Made by a program: the position numbers and the translations under genes. From contig NZ_KB849282.1 in the NCBI RefSeq assembly GCF_000368145.1, positions 62,001 to 126,000 of the forward strand: 64,000 nucleotides of DNA. Direction: 5' to 3'. Below the pieces are notes generated by a model. It ran no database searches and was not told the origin of the DNA. It worked only from the letters and a program-made list of their open reading frames with translations. Every line of letters starts with the position of its first letter. The stretch's first letter is position 1. Below, one piece after another: positions 24,957 through 34,411 of the stretch. The DNA is from Acinetobacter guillouiae CIP 63.46. GTDB taxonomy: Bacteria; Pseudomonadota; Gammaproteobacteria; Pseudomonadales; Moraxellaceae.

Positions 24957-26477
24957 ATGAGCCAAGACTCAAAAAAATGTCCTGTAACCCACCTGACAAC
25001 GGCTTTTGGTGCACCTGTTGTAGACAACCAAAATAGTTTAACGGCAGGCGCACGTGGTCCTCTACTGGCACAAGATTTATGGTTAAACGAGAAACTGGCC
25101 AACTTTGTACGCGAGGTGATTCCTGAGCGCAGAATGCATGCAAAAGGTTCAGGTGCTTTTGGTACATTTACCGTAACTCACGATATTACCCAGTACACAC
25201 GCGCTAAAATCTTCTCACAGATTGGCAAACAAACAGAAATGTTTGCACGCTTCACCACTGTAGCTGGTGAACGTGGTGCAGCAGATGCAGAACGCGATAT
25301 TCGAGGCTTTGCACTTAAGTTCTATACCGAAGAAGGTAACTGGGATCTCGTTGGAAACAACACTCCCGTCTTTTTCATGCGTGATCCACGTAAATTCCCA
25401 GATTTAAATAAAGCCGTAAAACGCGACCCTAAAACCAATCTACGTAGTGCAACCAACAACTGGGATTTTTGGACGTTATTACCTGAAGCTTTGCATCAGG
25501 TGACAATTGTAATGTCTGATCGTGGTATTCCAAAAAGCTTCCGCCATATGCATGGTTTTGGTAGTCATACGTACAGCTTTATCAATGCAAACAATGAACG
25601 TTTTTGGGTCAAATTTCATTTCCGCACCCAACAAGGCATTGAAAATTTAACCGATGCTGAAGCGGAAGCGGTTGTTGCTAAAGACCGTGAAAGTAACCAA
25701 CGTGATTTATTTGATTCGATTGAAAATGGTAACTTCCCAAAATGGAAGCTCCAAATTCAAGTCATGCCTGAAACAGATGCAGAAAAAGTCCCTTACCATC
25801 CATTTGACCTGACCAAAGTTTGGCCTCATGCAGATTATCCACTGATTGATGTGGGTGAGTTTGAGCTGAATAAAAATCCTGAAAACTTCTTCCTTGATGT
25901 AGAGCAATCGGCTTTCGCACCAAGTAACTTAGTTCCAGGTATCAGTGTTTCACCTGACCGTATGTTGCAAGCGCGATTATTTAACTATGCCGATGCTCAA
26001 CGCTACCGTTTGGGTGTGAATTATCAACAAATTCCTGTCAATGCTGCACGTTGCCCTGTTCATTCTAATCACCGTGATGGTCAAGGCCGTGTCGATGCAA
26101 ACTATGGCGGTTTACCACACTACGAACCGAATAGTTTTAGCCAATGGCAGGAACAAGCTCAGTTTAAAGAACCACCATTAAAAATCAGTGGTGATGCAGA
26201 TTATTGGGATTTCCGCCAAGATGATTCGGATTATTTCAGCCAACCACGTGCTTTATTCAATTTAATGAATGATACGCAAAAACAAGCACTGTTTGATAAT
26301 ACGGCGGGTGCGATGGGTGATGCACTTGATTTTATTAAGTATCGTCATATCCGTAACTGTTATGCATGTGACCCCGCCTATGGTGAAGGCGTGGCAAAAG
26401 CCTTGGGCTTAACTGTTGCAGATGCACAAGCTGCACGCGATAGCGATCCTGGCAAAGGTCATCCTGGTTTTCAATAA
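24957..26477 (+). CDS. katA: Monofunctional heme catalase, small-subunit type
   Basis: Catalase converts hydrogen peroxide to water and oxygen. The 506-residue size fits the small-subunit clade. Visible active-site parts are [12 protein letters not shown] (His61), VGNNTPVFF (Asn134) and the heme-ligand segment [14 protein letters not shown] with its Tyr. [10 protein letters not shown] and PVHSNHRDG are also typical. There is no signal peptide. GGAGA lies before the ATG. It has its own terminator and a long upstream region with a perfect inverted repeat. The name katA is by clade. Other catalases exist in the genus. Confidence 0.92.
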   Translation: MSQDSKKCPVTHLTTAFGAPVVDNQNSLTAGARGPLLAQDLWLNEKLANFVREVIPERRMHAKGSGAFGTFTVTHDITQYTRAKIFSQIGKQTEMFARFTTVAGERGAADAERDIRGFALKFYTEEGNWDLVGNNTPVFFMRDPRKFPDLNKAVKRDPKTNLRSATNNWDFWTLLPEALHQVTIVMSDRGIPKSFRHMHGFGSHTYSFINANNERFWVKFHFRTQQGIENLTDAEAEAVVAKDRESNQRDLFDSIENGNFPKWKLQIQVMPETDAEKVPYHPFDLTKVWPHADYPLIDVGEFELNKNPENFFLDVEQSAFAPSNLVPGISVSPDRMLQARLFNYADAQRYRLGVNYQQIPVNAARCPVHSNHRDGQGRVDANYGGLPHYEPNSFSQWQEQAQFKEPPLKISGDADYWDFRQDDSDYFSQPRALFNLMNDTQKQALFDNTAGAMGDALDFIKYRHIRNCYACDPAYGEGVAKALGLTVADAQAARDSDPGKGHPGFQ

Positions 26478-26507
26478 GCCTAGCTCAATATAAAGTCATT
26501 CAATAGA

Positions 26508-26530
26508 AACCGCCTTCGGGCGGTTTTTTA
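26508..26530 (+). terminator. Terminator after the catalase gene
   Basis: AAACCGCC and GGCGGTTT form a stem with a TTCG tetraloop, followed by T. Confidence 0.88.
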
Positions 26531-26580
26531 TTTTGTGTAAATACACTATATTGAAGAAACTCCCAATCGTGAGTAAAGCC

Positions 26581-27027
26581 ATGCAACAGAAAATTGAAGC
26601 GATAATTCAACAACATGACATCATTTTATTTGATGAAATCTGTGTGTTATGTAATGGCTGGGCAAAGTTTTTAATCAAATATGATACACAGGCACAATTT
26701 AAATTAACTTCAGTACAATCACCTTTAGGGCAAGACATCTTAAGACATTACCAAATGCCCACTGAGCAATTTGAGAGCATGTTGGTGATTAAAAATGGGC
26801 AAGCCTATAGTGAATCCACTGCATTTTTAAAAGTGATTGAAAGCTTAGGACGACCCTTTTCATATTTAAAAATGGGTTATGGGATACCCAAATTTATCCG
26901 AGATTTTCTATACCGCCGAGTCGCTTTAAATCGCTATCGTTTATTTGGTACAACTAAACAGTGTTTACTACCTTCATCTGAAAATAAAAAACATTTCTTG
27001 GAACATAGCATTGATGCAAAATTTTAA
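26581..27027 (+). CDS. DCC-family (DUF393) thiol-disulfide oxidoreductase-like protein
   Basis: The 148-residue protein has LFDEICVLCNGWAKFL near its N-terminus, the D-x-x-C-x-x-C motif that names the DCC family. RRVALNRYRLFG follows near the end. The family is thought to have a thioredoxin-like fold. Its substrates are unknown. The ATG at 26581 is preferred to the TTG at 26533, which lies next to the catalase terminator. The gene overlaps the following DoxX-like gene by 14 bases, so the two are translationally coupled. Confidence 0.82.
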   Translation: MQQKIEAIIQQHDIILFDEICVLCNGWAKFLIKYDTQAQFKLTSVQSPLGQDILRHYQMPTEQFESMLVIKNGQAYSESTAFLKVIESLGRPFSYLKMGYGIPKFIRDFLYRRVALNRYRLFGTTKQCLLPSSENKKHFLEHSIDAKF

Positions 27028-27412
27028 AGCACTTCAGAATGCCCTATTGACCATTCATATTTCACTGGCTGTCTTATGGTTCTATCAGGGGCTCATCCCT
27101 AAAATCATATATAAAGTCATCGAAGAGCAACAATTTTGGCAATTTACAGGGATTCAATTGTTGCCCATTCCTAGACTTATTGAACTCTCAGGATTTGGAG
27201 AAATCATATTTGGTGGATTATTTCTTATTTTTAGACAATCAAAGCTTCTGCATTATTTCAATATCATCGCGATGCTGTTGTTTTTACTGGTTGTAGCGAT
27301 TGTTTATCCACACTATTTTGCGCAGGGTTTTAATCCTTTCATCATGAATACTGCAATGGCTGCACTGTCTATTGTCGCAATTCAACTTCTCAATACTCAA
27401 AAAGCCGAATAA
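27014..27412 (+). CDS. DoxX-like membrane protein
   Basis: The 132-residue protein has four hydrophobic segments (about residues 9-27, 54-72, 78-97 and 105-126). WFYQGLIPKI early and LIELSGFGEIIFGG in the middle fit DoxX-like families (DoxX_3). The start at 27014 lies inside the end of the DCC gene in another frame. DCC and DoxX-like genes occur together often, which suggests a shared membrane redox role. Only three bases separate its stop from the convergent gene. Confidence 0.75.
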   Translation: MQNFKALQNALLTIHISLAVLWFYQGLIPKIIYKVIEEQQFWQFTGIQLLPIPRLIELSGFGEIIFGGLFLIFRQSKLLHYFNIIAMLLFLLVVAIVYPHYFAQGFNPFIMNTAMAALSIVAIQLLNTQKAE

Positions 27413-27414
27413 AC

Positions 27415-28065
27415 TTACATTCGCACATTTGTACCAAACTGCTCTTTCCATCCTTTGGTTTCAGTGGCAATTTGCTTGGCAAGTTTGCTTTTCACTTCTT
27501 GAATTAAGCGCGCCCGTTCCTGTCCATGCACAAATCGACCTTTATAATCACTTTGCATGGTTTGAATATATTCATTCAGTGCACGTTGTTGTTGCTTGGT
27601 TTTTGGAGCGGTATGCAAAAATTGAAGGTATTCCTCATCTGGGTTTGTGCTAAGCGGATCACCCAAAATATCTTCAACATATAGTACAGCACTGACTAAT
27701 TTCACTTTACCCTTTGCATCCACAGTATAGGTTTGTTTACGCACACCATAAGGATAGGTCCAGAGCCCCTGCCGATCACCTGAAGCCCAATAGCTATAAA
27801 AAATAATCTTGTTATCTTTGACCTCATAATCACCCAATTCAATCTGGAGAATACTGCAGTCACCCGTGGTTGAATAAATTGTATGCGTGAGCAGCTTTTG
27901 ATTATTTCGATATAATTCAATATCTTTACGCAAAAAGTCGGCTTCATCTTCATTCATCACTGTTTTCAACTCAAAATTATTTTGATTAATTTGTATATTT
28001 TGAGTCTCAGCAAAAGCTGTACTGGATAATGCCAGTAACATCAATAAAGTTTGGATTATTTTCAT
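27415..28065 (-). CDS. Periplasmic protein of unknown function
   Basis: The 216-residue protein has a clear signal peptide ending in AFAETQ. The mature part is mixed alpha/beta with ISTTG-type and WASGDRQGLWTYPYGVRKQT segments, and a charged helical C-terminus. GGGAG lies before the ATG at 28065. A longer start at 28089 would hide the signal peptide. I recognise no family. It is the last of four minus-strand genes that start with the CDF transporter. Confidence 0.65.
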   Translation of the reverse strand: MKIIQTLLMLLALSSTAFAETQNIQINQNNFELKTVMNEDEADFLRKDIELYRNNQKLLTHTIYSTTGDCSILQIELGDYEVKDNKIIFYSYWASGDRQGLWTYPYGVRKQTYTVDAKGKVKLVSAVLYVEDILGDPLSTNPDEEYLQFLHTAPKTKQQQRALNEYIQTMQSDYKGRFVHGQERARLIQEVKSKLAKQIATETKGWKEQFGTNVRM

Positions 28066-28128
28066 TATTCGTCTCCCTTGATTTTTCAATCAGGAATCAA
28101 CACTATTTTTAGTTTGGGTAAATACCCC

Positions 28129-28653
28129 CTAATCCTGACACAGCTTTTGCAAAACTGGAAGTATTTCACCAGCCTGACTAAAAGGTTGTGTTTGACGATA
28201 ATGCTCGACCTTTTTAACCAGTTTATAATTTTTATCGTCCTGACTTTTAAACTGCTCAAGTCGTGTAAATGTCCGATCCTTACACAATACTTGATAATAA
28301 TTAATCGTGTATTGTCTTTTTGGGTTCACACTTTTAACCCAAGCTTGAATAAGTTGATTACCATCAGATATTGTGGTGATACTTTCAAAAAATTGAGTAT
28401 TTGAATTTTGATGAATTAATTTCCATTCATCACCCGTTTCCAAATCATATTTTTCATTGAGAGGTTTAATACTCTCTGTATCATCTGCTGCTGGACTATC
28501 TTCGGCTGTTGCCATAGTCATTTGATCTCCATCAGCACAAGGCGCATCTGAAACACAATCCGCCCTAGCCGCTTGAGTTAGGTCTATAGATTTTGCAGCG
28601 ACTGAAGTCATCACCAAACAAAATAACAAAGTACTGGATAAGATTTTTATCAT
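28129..28653 (-). CDS. Periplasmic protein with a possible surface-adhesin-E-like domain
   Basis: The 174-residue protein has a signal peptide ending in SVAAKS, then a Ser/Asp/Ala/Thr-rich linker with two Cys. The C-terminal domain has EWKLIHQNSNTQFFESITTI and LIQAWVKSVNPKRQYTINYY, and a Cys pair (LCKDRT and KLCQD). This W...F-x-x-S-I...W-V-K pattern resembles the small adhesin-E-like (Adhesin_E) domain, but I am not sure. The start MIKIL at 28653 is preferred to 28668. Confidence 0.55.
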   Translation of the reverse strand: MIKILSSTLLFCLVMTSVAAKSIDLTQAARADCVSDAPCADGDQMTMATAEDSPAADDTESIKPLNEKYDLETGDEWKLIHQNSNTQFFESITTISDGNQLIQAWVKSVNPKRQYTINYYQVLCKDRTFTRLEQFKSQDDKNYKLVKKVEHYRQTQPFSQAGEILPVLQKLCQD

Positions 28654-28692
28654 TTTTAGTGTTCTCAATTTTTATGGCTCAATAAGGGCCCA

Positions 28693-29823
28693 CTACACCA
28701 CCAATTTACGACCTTCACGGATACAGTAGAATGGATTAACCATTTTTGATGAATTCTTCATGGCCTTTTGTAAATCCTGCTCAGGCTGTTCCCGCGCTTC
28801 ATCCGTCAATTGGAAAGTACGGTAATGAATTGCCAAAGAGCGTTTGGCTTGTAAATCTAAATGCGCCTGAAAAGCATCTTGTGGATTCATGTGCATATAT
28901 TTCATTAACGCTCTTGGTTCATAGGCACCGATTGGCAATAACGCAATTCGCGGTGAGCCTAAACGTTTTTGAATTTCTTTAAAATGCGGTGAATACCCCG
29001 TATCGCCAGCAAAGAAGAAATGACCATGTTGCGATACCACAGAAAAACCACCCCACAATGCAATATTCTGATCACGTAAACCACGACCCGAACCATGCTG
29101 TGCAGGGGTATAAATAATTTTTAAGTTTTTAAATAATGCAGATTGCCACCAGTCCATCTCAATCACATGGAACTCTTTAGGCAAGTAACAGGCATTGCCC
29201 AAACCTGTATAGATTGGCATAGCAAATTTGTTGTGTAGCCATCTTAAAGAGGCTAAATCCATATGGTCATAGTGATTATGACTGAGTAAAACTGCATGAA
29301 TCTCGGGCAATTGCTCTAAAGCAATTCCAGCAGGAATCACACGTTTTGGTCCACGCCCATGTTTCGGACTAACATAATCGGCCCAAACAGGATCAGTTAA
29401 AAAGTTATATGGACCAATTTGAACCAGTACAGTCGCATGACTCACAAACCAGATTTGCCAATCATGCTCATCAGCATCTGGTCGATTCTGAGGTAATACA
29501 CGTTTTGCCGCATAGAATTCTGATGATTCTTTTTGAGTATCCACATTCCAAGTATATGATTTTCGGGTACCCAGCCATTTCATCAAATCCCAACGGCTAC
29601 GCCCTTGTGGTTTACGTATTTCATTAAAGAACCGTTCACCATTATGCTGATTTGAACCAATCACACTAAATACAGGTTTATACCATGTATGTGACAGACA
29701 ATTTTCAGTATCAATTCGATAATGCAATTGTTGAACTTGCTGAGATGGAACAGTCTTATTTTGCATTGTGTTGTCTTGTACCGTTGTATCTTCAAGACGG
29801 ACCATTGGCTCTTGTTTCGACAT
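28693..29823 (-). CDS. Metallo-beta-lactamase-fold hydrolase, NAPE-PLD-like
   Basis: The 376-residue protein contains LLSHNHYDHMDLASLRWL, the HxHxDH metal motif, then AQHGSGRG, FFFAGDTGYSPHF and the last ligand in SLAIHYRTFQL. The long N-terminal arm with WFVSHATVLVQIGPYNFLTD matches the N-acyl-phosphatidylethanolamine phospholipase D group. It may cleave a modified phospholipid, but the substrate is not shown by sequence. No signal peptide is seen. The gene starts 2 bp after the CDF transporter stop. Confidence 0.85.
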   Translation of the reverse strand: MSKQEPMVRLEDTTVQDNTMQNKTVPSQQVQQLHYRIDTENCLSHTWYKPVFSVIGSNQHNGERFFNEIRKPQGRSRWDLMKWLGTRKSYTWNVDTQKESSEFYAAKRVLPQNRPDADEHDWQIWFVSHATVLVQIGPYNFLTDPVWADYVSPKHGRGPKRVIPAGIALEQLPEIHAVLLSHNHYDHMDLASLRWLHNKFAMPIYTGLGNACYLPKEFHVIEMDWWQSALFKNLKIIYTPAQHGSGRGLRDQNIALWGGFSVVSQHGHFFFAGDTGYSPHFKEIQKRLGSPRIALLPIGAYEPRALMKYMHMNPQDAFQAHLDLQAKRSLAIHYRTFQLTDEAREQPEQDLQKAMKNSSKMVNPFYCIREGRKLVV

Positions 29824-29825
29824 GA

Positions 29826-30764
29826 TTACTCTAAACGCCCTTTCATTCTTTCAAGCCATACTTGCTGTGTTTGTGGCTTCACGAATAATGCCACGATTTC
29901 GGGATGAATACTTTTAATCTTTGCTTCAATTATGTTCACACAGGCTTCGATATCATCTGAAGTTAAACTATCTTTAAACTCTAAGCTTAAAGAAGCAATC
30001 ACCTGATGTGCACCCATTTGTTCAGTCAGTACGCCATTTGCTGAATACACGGCAGGATCTTCCTGAGCAATTTTCAATACATTATGACGTAGTTTTGGAT
30101 CTGCTGTTTCACCCATCAACAACCCTTTGGTTTCCCTTGCCAAAAGCAGGGCTGAGATGGCTAAGACAACCCCAATCAGCACTGAAGCCACACCATCTAA
30201 AACGGGTAAATCAAACTGCTGGGCACAAAATATTCCCAGCAATGCAATGATTAAGCCAATTAAAGCTGCTGAGTCTTCAAATAAAACTGTAAAGGTTGTC
30301 GGATCTTTACTGCGACGAAAGGCTTCAAAATATCCCATTTGACCTTTGGTCTTTTTAAATGTTTTCAACGCAATAAACCATGAAGTACCTTCACAAAGCA
30401 GTGCAAACCCGAGTACTACATAGTTGACCAATGGGGATTGTATAACTTCTGGATGACGAATATGTTGAATACCCTGATAAATTGAAACCACAGCACCTAA
30501 AGCAAAAACCAACAATGCGACAATAAAGGCCCAGAAATATAACTCTCGCCCATAACCAAAGGGATGATGATAATTTGCAGGCTGCTGTGATTTTTTTAAA
30601 CCATACAGCAATAAGATTTCATTTAAAGTGTCTACGACAGAATGGACCGCCTCACTGAGCATTGCCGAACTATTTGTAATATAAGCCGCAACAAACTTAA
30701 CCAGAGCAATGGCTAAATTGCCCAAAAGTGCTGCATATACAACAATTTTGTTGGAATCTGACAT
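29826..30764 (-). CDS. Cation diffusion facilitator transporter
   Basis: The 312-residue protein has six membrane segments. The metal-site motif SEAVHSVVDTLNE (His-x-x-x-Asp) is in helix two, with HHPFGYGRELYFW just after it and the second H/D-type site in FEDSAALIGLIIA. A C-terminal cytoplasmic domain (about 215-310) is typical. Such proteins export Zn, Co, Fe or Mn using the proton gradient. The exact metal is unknown. It starts the four-gene minus-strand run and is tightly linked to a metal-dependent hydrolase. Confidence 0.9.
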   Translation of the reverse strand: MSDSNKIVVYAALLGNLAIALVKFVAAYITNSSAMLSEAVHSVVDTLNEILLLYGLKKSQQPANYHHPFGYGRELYFWAFIVALLVFALGAVVSIYQGIQHIRHPEVIQSPLVNYVVLGFALLCEGTSWFIALKTFKKTKGQMGYFEAFRRSKDPTTFTVLFEDSAALIGLIIALLGIFCAQQFDLPVLDGVASVLIGVVLAISALLLARETKGLLMGETADPKLRHNVLKIAQEDPAVYSANGVLTEQMGAHQVIASLSLEFKDSLTSDDIEACVNIIEAKIKSIHPEIVALFVKPQTQQVWLERMKGRLE

Positions 30765-30891
30765 TTATTGTCCTGTTTTTTATCATCAAATACATCAATT
30801 TGATTTTTATATCTGTCCTGCTTCATATTAGCGAAACTATCTGTGATTTTTCTTTATTTTTTGTTGCTTTTCACAATTGAGTGAATCTTTT

Positions 30892-31350
30892 ATGGAACCC
30901 AATTTAACCAATATTCTAAATACTCCGTCGCAGTCTCATCCACAATTATTAAAAATTTGGGAAGCTTCTGTACGTGCGACTCATGACTTTTTAAACGAAC
31001 AGCATATCTTACAAATTAAAACGCTCATCATTCAGCATCATTATTTTGATCATGTGCAGTTGTTTCATGTGGAACGTGAAGGTCAAATCGTTGGGTTTAT
31101 GGGACTGGCTTATCAAAAGATTGAAATGTTATTTATTGACCCTAAATTTTTTGATCAAGGCATTGGTTCCATGCTCATTCAAAAAGCCCTTGAGTTAGGT
31201 GCGCATGAGGTAGATGTCAACGAACAAAATATTCGTGCTTTGGAGTTCTATAAGAAACATAACTTCCAACAAATTGCGCGTTCGGAACTTGATGCTGAAG
31301 GTAATCCATTTCCAATTTTGCATTTGAAACTAAAGAAGCCTTCCGTCTAA
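30892..31350 (+). CDS. GNAT acetyltransferase, YjaB-like
   Basis: The 152-residue protein fits GNAT, with the acetyl-CoA loop DPKFFDQGIGSMLIQKAL and NIRALEFYKKHNF. The segments WEASVRATHDFL, EMLFIDP and VDVNEQN match the pattern of E. coli YjaB. Its substrate is unknown. The ATG at 30892 is used. The TTG at 30877 lacks support. It is divergent from the CDF gene. Confidence 0.85.
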   Translation: MEPNLTNILNTPSQSHPQLLKIWEASVRATHDFLNEQHILQIKTLIIQHHYFDHVQLFHVEREGQIVGFMGLAYQKIEMLFIDPKFFDQGIGSMLIQKALELGAHEVDVNEQNIRALEFYKKHNFQQIARSELDAEGNPFPILHLKLKKPSV

Positions 31351-31894
31351 GTATTTTGAGATAGAGCGATATCAAAAACATCATCATAAACACCCTGATC
31401 AAGCTGACTATCCATGATGACGAAACCGACCTTGTGCCCTATCTGCAAGTCGGTTTTAGTAATCCTCAGCATGATCATGTTTATCAGACAGATTGCAACA
31501 ACTTAAACCAATGCAATCAAACACTTTTCAAGTGTTCATTCATATAAATTTGGATCACTATAGATTGATGACGAGATACATCAATTAAAACATCGATATC
31601 AATTTTTCTATTCCTGAAAGTAAGCTTATGACAAGTAAGGGCTATAGATAAATTGATGCAACTTTGTACAGATGATGGCTTCCAGGTTAGGGCTTAGCGA
31701 AATATTTTTTGTTTTAATTAAGATATTTTATCAATTATTCGCCATGTTATTTTCTATATTAAAATAACAATGATTTTGAAAAGTTCATTTATTTTCTAAA
31801 TACTATAATCGTCTTCACCTGACAGTTGATTATAGATTATACTCTTTGAAAATCTTAGTAAGACATTTTTTGGATTATTCTTTGGACGCGTTAT
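31351..31894. other. Intergenic region with a terminator-like hairpin
   Basis: About 540 bp lie between the GNAT gene and lysR. A hairpin at 31423-31457 (AAACCGAC...TTG against CAA...GTCGGTTT, one bulged base, then TTTT) could end the GNAT transcript. The frame from about 31368 to 31526 reads without stops (for example HDDETDLVPYLQVGF) and may be a gene remnant, but no family is recognised. The rest is AT-rich with no signal. Confidence 0.4.
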
Positions 31895-32803
31895 ATGGAA
31901 TTACGACATCTGAGATACTTCATTACTGTGGCTGAAGAACTCAACTTTAGCAAAGCAGCATTGAGACTTTATACAGCACAACCCTCACTCAGCCAGCAGA
32001 TCAAAGATCTTGAAGAAGATGTCGGTGTTCGGCTGTTAAATCGGACCAAGCGTAAAGTTGAACTTACTGAAGAAGGTGCTGTTTTTCTGGAGCAAGCACG
32101 CTTAACTTTAGCACAAGCCGATAAGGCTGTTGCTATGGCAAGACAGGTCTCCAAAGCCAGACAGCTATTGTTAAGGATTGGGTTTGTACCCGTGGCTGAA
32201 ATAAAGATTTTCCCTTATATCTTACCGAATTTAAGGGTACAAAATCCTGAGCTAAAAATTGAGTTATTAAGCTTAAATAACCTTGAACAAATGCGCGCAT
32301 TGAAAAAGGGTGAGCTAGATATCAGCTTTAGCAGGCACAATTTTCATAATGATGAAATCGAAAGTAAATTTGTGCTCCGTGAGCCGTTAATTTTTGTTTT
32401 ACCCAAAGATCACGCTTTAGCCAAGTATGAACGTATCCCTGTTAAAGCGCTCAATGGGATCGATTTTATAATTCCTGCTGAAGAACAATCCACGACTTTG
32501 CACAACACCATTTTAGAGTTTGCCAAACACAATCATATTGAATTGAATATCGTCCAAAAAGCTGACAATATTTCATTGAATATTAACTCAGTTGGAGCGG
32601 GCTTAGGCTGTACAATTTTGCCAAGTTATATTGCGCCATTAATCAACAATAACACTGTCATTCGACCTTTAGAGATTGAGCTTCCCTATCTAGACTTGTA
32701 TGTAAGTTATCGAAAAAGTGCTGGCTCTGTTGCAATACAAAAATTCATTGAACTATTAACCAAGGTATTTTATCTGGATATCAATCGTTTAGAGCAAGAA
32801 TAA
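31895..32803 (+). CDS. LysR-family transcriptional regulator, HcaR/CatM-like
   Basis: The 302-residue protein starts MELRHLRYFITVAEELNFSK, then TAQPSLSQQIKDLEEDVGV, the form used by BenM, CatM and HcaR regulators of aromatic degradation in this genus. The effector domain is intact (about 90-300). No catabolic genes lie next to it, and the following DUF1345 gene is 115 bp away in the same direction. The inducer and targets are not known. Confidence 0.88.
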   Translation: MELRHLRYFITVAEELNFSKAALRLYTAQPSLSQQIKDLEEDVGVRLLNRTKRKVELTEEGAVFLEQARLTLAQADKAVAMARQVSKARQLLLRIGFVPVAEIKIFPYILPNLRVQNPELKIELLSLNNLEQMRALKKGELDISFSRHNFHNDEIESKFVLREPLIFVLPKDHALAKYERIPVKALNGIDFIIPAEEQSTTLHNTILEFAKHNHIELNIVQKADNISLNINSVGAGLGCTILPSYIAPLINNNTVIRPLEIELPYLDLYVSYRKSAGSVAIQKFIELLTKVFYLDINRLEQE

Positions 32804-32927
32804 GACCGCTACGACAAGACATAGAGCGTAAGCTTATTTTTTAATATGACGACTTAAACCAATCGAACTTAATGCTCATTTTATTTGCTTAAATATCCAT
32901 CAATTTTTAATTCAGGCGGTGTTCATC

Positions 32928-33599
32928 ATGGTAGGACGTGCATTTCACCAACTTCGATCAGGTATTCTGTCTCGTCCATATTTCTTTATTAGTTTTCTCC
33001 TTACAGCAGTTGTGTATATGGGGATGTCTTTGAGTACAAATTGGCAGTGGTCAACCAATTTATTATTCAGCTGGAATATTGCCACTCTGGTCTACTTAAT
33101 CCTGACCATAAAAATGCTTTGGGCAACCAATCAAGCGCATATTTTAAAGCGTGCTCAGCAGCAGGATGCCAGCAAATGGATCATTTTGCTGTTGGTTGTG
33201 CTCTCACTCATCATGTGTTTTATTGCCATTATTATTGAATTGGCACATTTGCCCGATGTGACTGGAGTTAAAGCAGGACATATCGCCTTAGCAATTTTTA
33301 CCATCATTTTTGCATGGTTATTTATGCATACTATTTTTGCTATTCACTATGCACATGACTTTTATTTGGCAGTGGAAAATCATCAGGATGGTGGATTGGA
33401 CTTTCCAAAAACACCTAAACCAACCTACCCTGAGTTTTTATATTTTAGTTATGTCATTGGTACTTCTGCACAAACAGCAGATGTATCGATTACATCTCGT
33501 TCGATGCGCGTTTTAAATATTCTCCATATCCTTTTGGCGTATGGATTTAACACGACGATTTTGGCGATCTGTATTAATGTTGCCGCAGGTTTTATTTAA
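32928..33599 (+). CDS. DUF1345 family membrane protein
   Basis: The 223-residue protein has about five membrane segments. The conserved family end is YPEFLYFSYVIGTSAQTADV, then SITSRSMRVLNILHILLAYG. The function of DUF1345 is unknown. AGGCGG lies eight bases before the ATG at 32928. The overlapping GTG at 32919 would add three residues. It follows the HcaR-like regulator, but no link is shown. Confidence 0.82.
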   Translation: MVGRAFHQLRSGILSRPYFFISFLLTAVVYMGMSLSTNWQWSTNLLFSWNIATLVYLILTIKMLWATNQAHILKRAQQQDASKWIILLLVVLSLIMCFIAIIIELAHLPDVTGVKAGHIALAIFTIIFAWLFMHTIFAIHYAHDFYLAVENHQDGGLDFPKTPKPTYPEFLYFSYVIGTSAQTADVSITSRSMRVLNILHILLAYGFNTTILAICINVAAGFI

Positions 33600-33737
33600 C
33601 TGAAGTAAAAATAGAGGGATTAACACCAAAAGCCAATCTCCAAAGTTTTTTATCATTTTTCTGCGCTTGAATGTGACTAAAAAACCTCAATGCAAACCCA
33701 GCATGAGATCATGCCAAGTTTGCACCGTCTTGATGAT

Positions 33738-34343
33738 TTAGTCGCTAAAAAGTGCTTGATTATTTCTTAAGTTTTTTCTGCTTTTGATTGAATTAAGATA
33801 TTTTTCAATTGTAGGATGGCTTTCAATCTCTGCCATCTTCAATTGCCAAAATAGCATGGAACCAACAAACACATCGGCTACCGTAAATTGCTCACCACAT
33901 AGATAAGGTTGAGCCTGCTCCAAGCCCTGAATTAAAGCGGTATAGGTGTCCTGAAAGTTTCCATAGCCAATATGCATTTTTTGCTCGTCGGTAATCTCAA
34001 CTTTTAATGCGCGATCCGTCGTGGCTGCATCCCACGGTCCAGCAGCAAAGAATAACCAACGGAAATACAAGCCACGTTTTGGATCATCCAGTGCTGGTGC
34101 AAGTCCTTGATCAAAAAACTTATCTGCCAAATAGGCGCAAATTGCAGGCATTTCGTAAATCACCACATCGCCATCGACTAAGGTGGGTACTTTGCCAAAT
34201 GGGTTAATCTTTAGATAAGATTCCGACTTCATTTCAGTGTGATAAGCCAACTCAATTTTTTCAAATTCAGCACCCAGTTCAATCAGTAGCCATTCAATAA
34301 CAAGACCTCTAGACTGCGCGTTGCTATATAGTTTTAAGCCCAT
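33738..34343 (-). CDS. Glutathione S-transferase family protein
   Basis: The 201-residue protein has an N-terminal thioredoxin-like domain (about 1-80) with LYSNAQSRGLVIEWLLIE, the NPFGKVPTLVDGD turn with its cis-Pro, and YEMPAICAYLADKF. The helical C-terminal domain contains FTVADVFVGSML. Gln/Ser near residue 9-11 may be the active-site residue. The substrate is unknown. A WYL regulator lies 68 bp upstream in the same orientation and may share a transcript. Confidence 0.88.
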   Translation of the reverse strand: MGLKLYSNAQSRGLVIEWLLIELGAEFEKIELAYHTEMKSESYLKINPFGKVPTLVDGDVVIYEMPAICAYLADKFFDQGLAPALDDPKRGLYFRWLFFAAGPWDAATTDRALKVEITDEQKMHIGYGNFQDTYTALIQGLEQAQPYLCGEQFTVADVFVGSMLFWQLKMAEIESHPTIEKYLNSIKSRKNLRNNQALFSD

Positions 34344-34411
34344 TTTTCCATTCCTTTATAGTGGTGTATTGAATATAAAGGGCGGCTGTGTCAGTTTTTG
34401 TCAGGAGCTTT

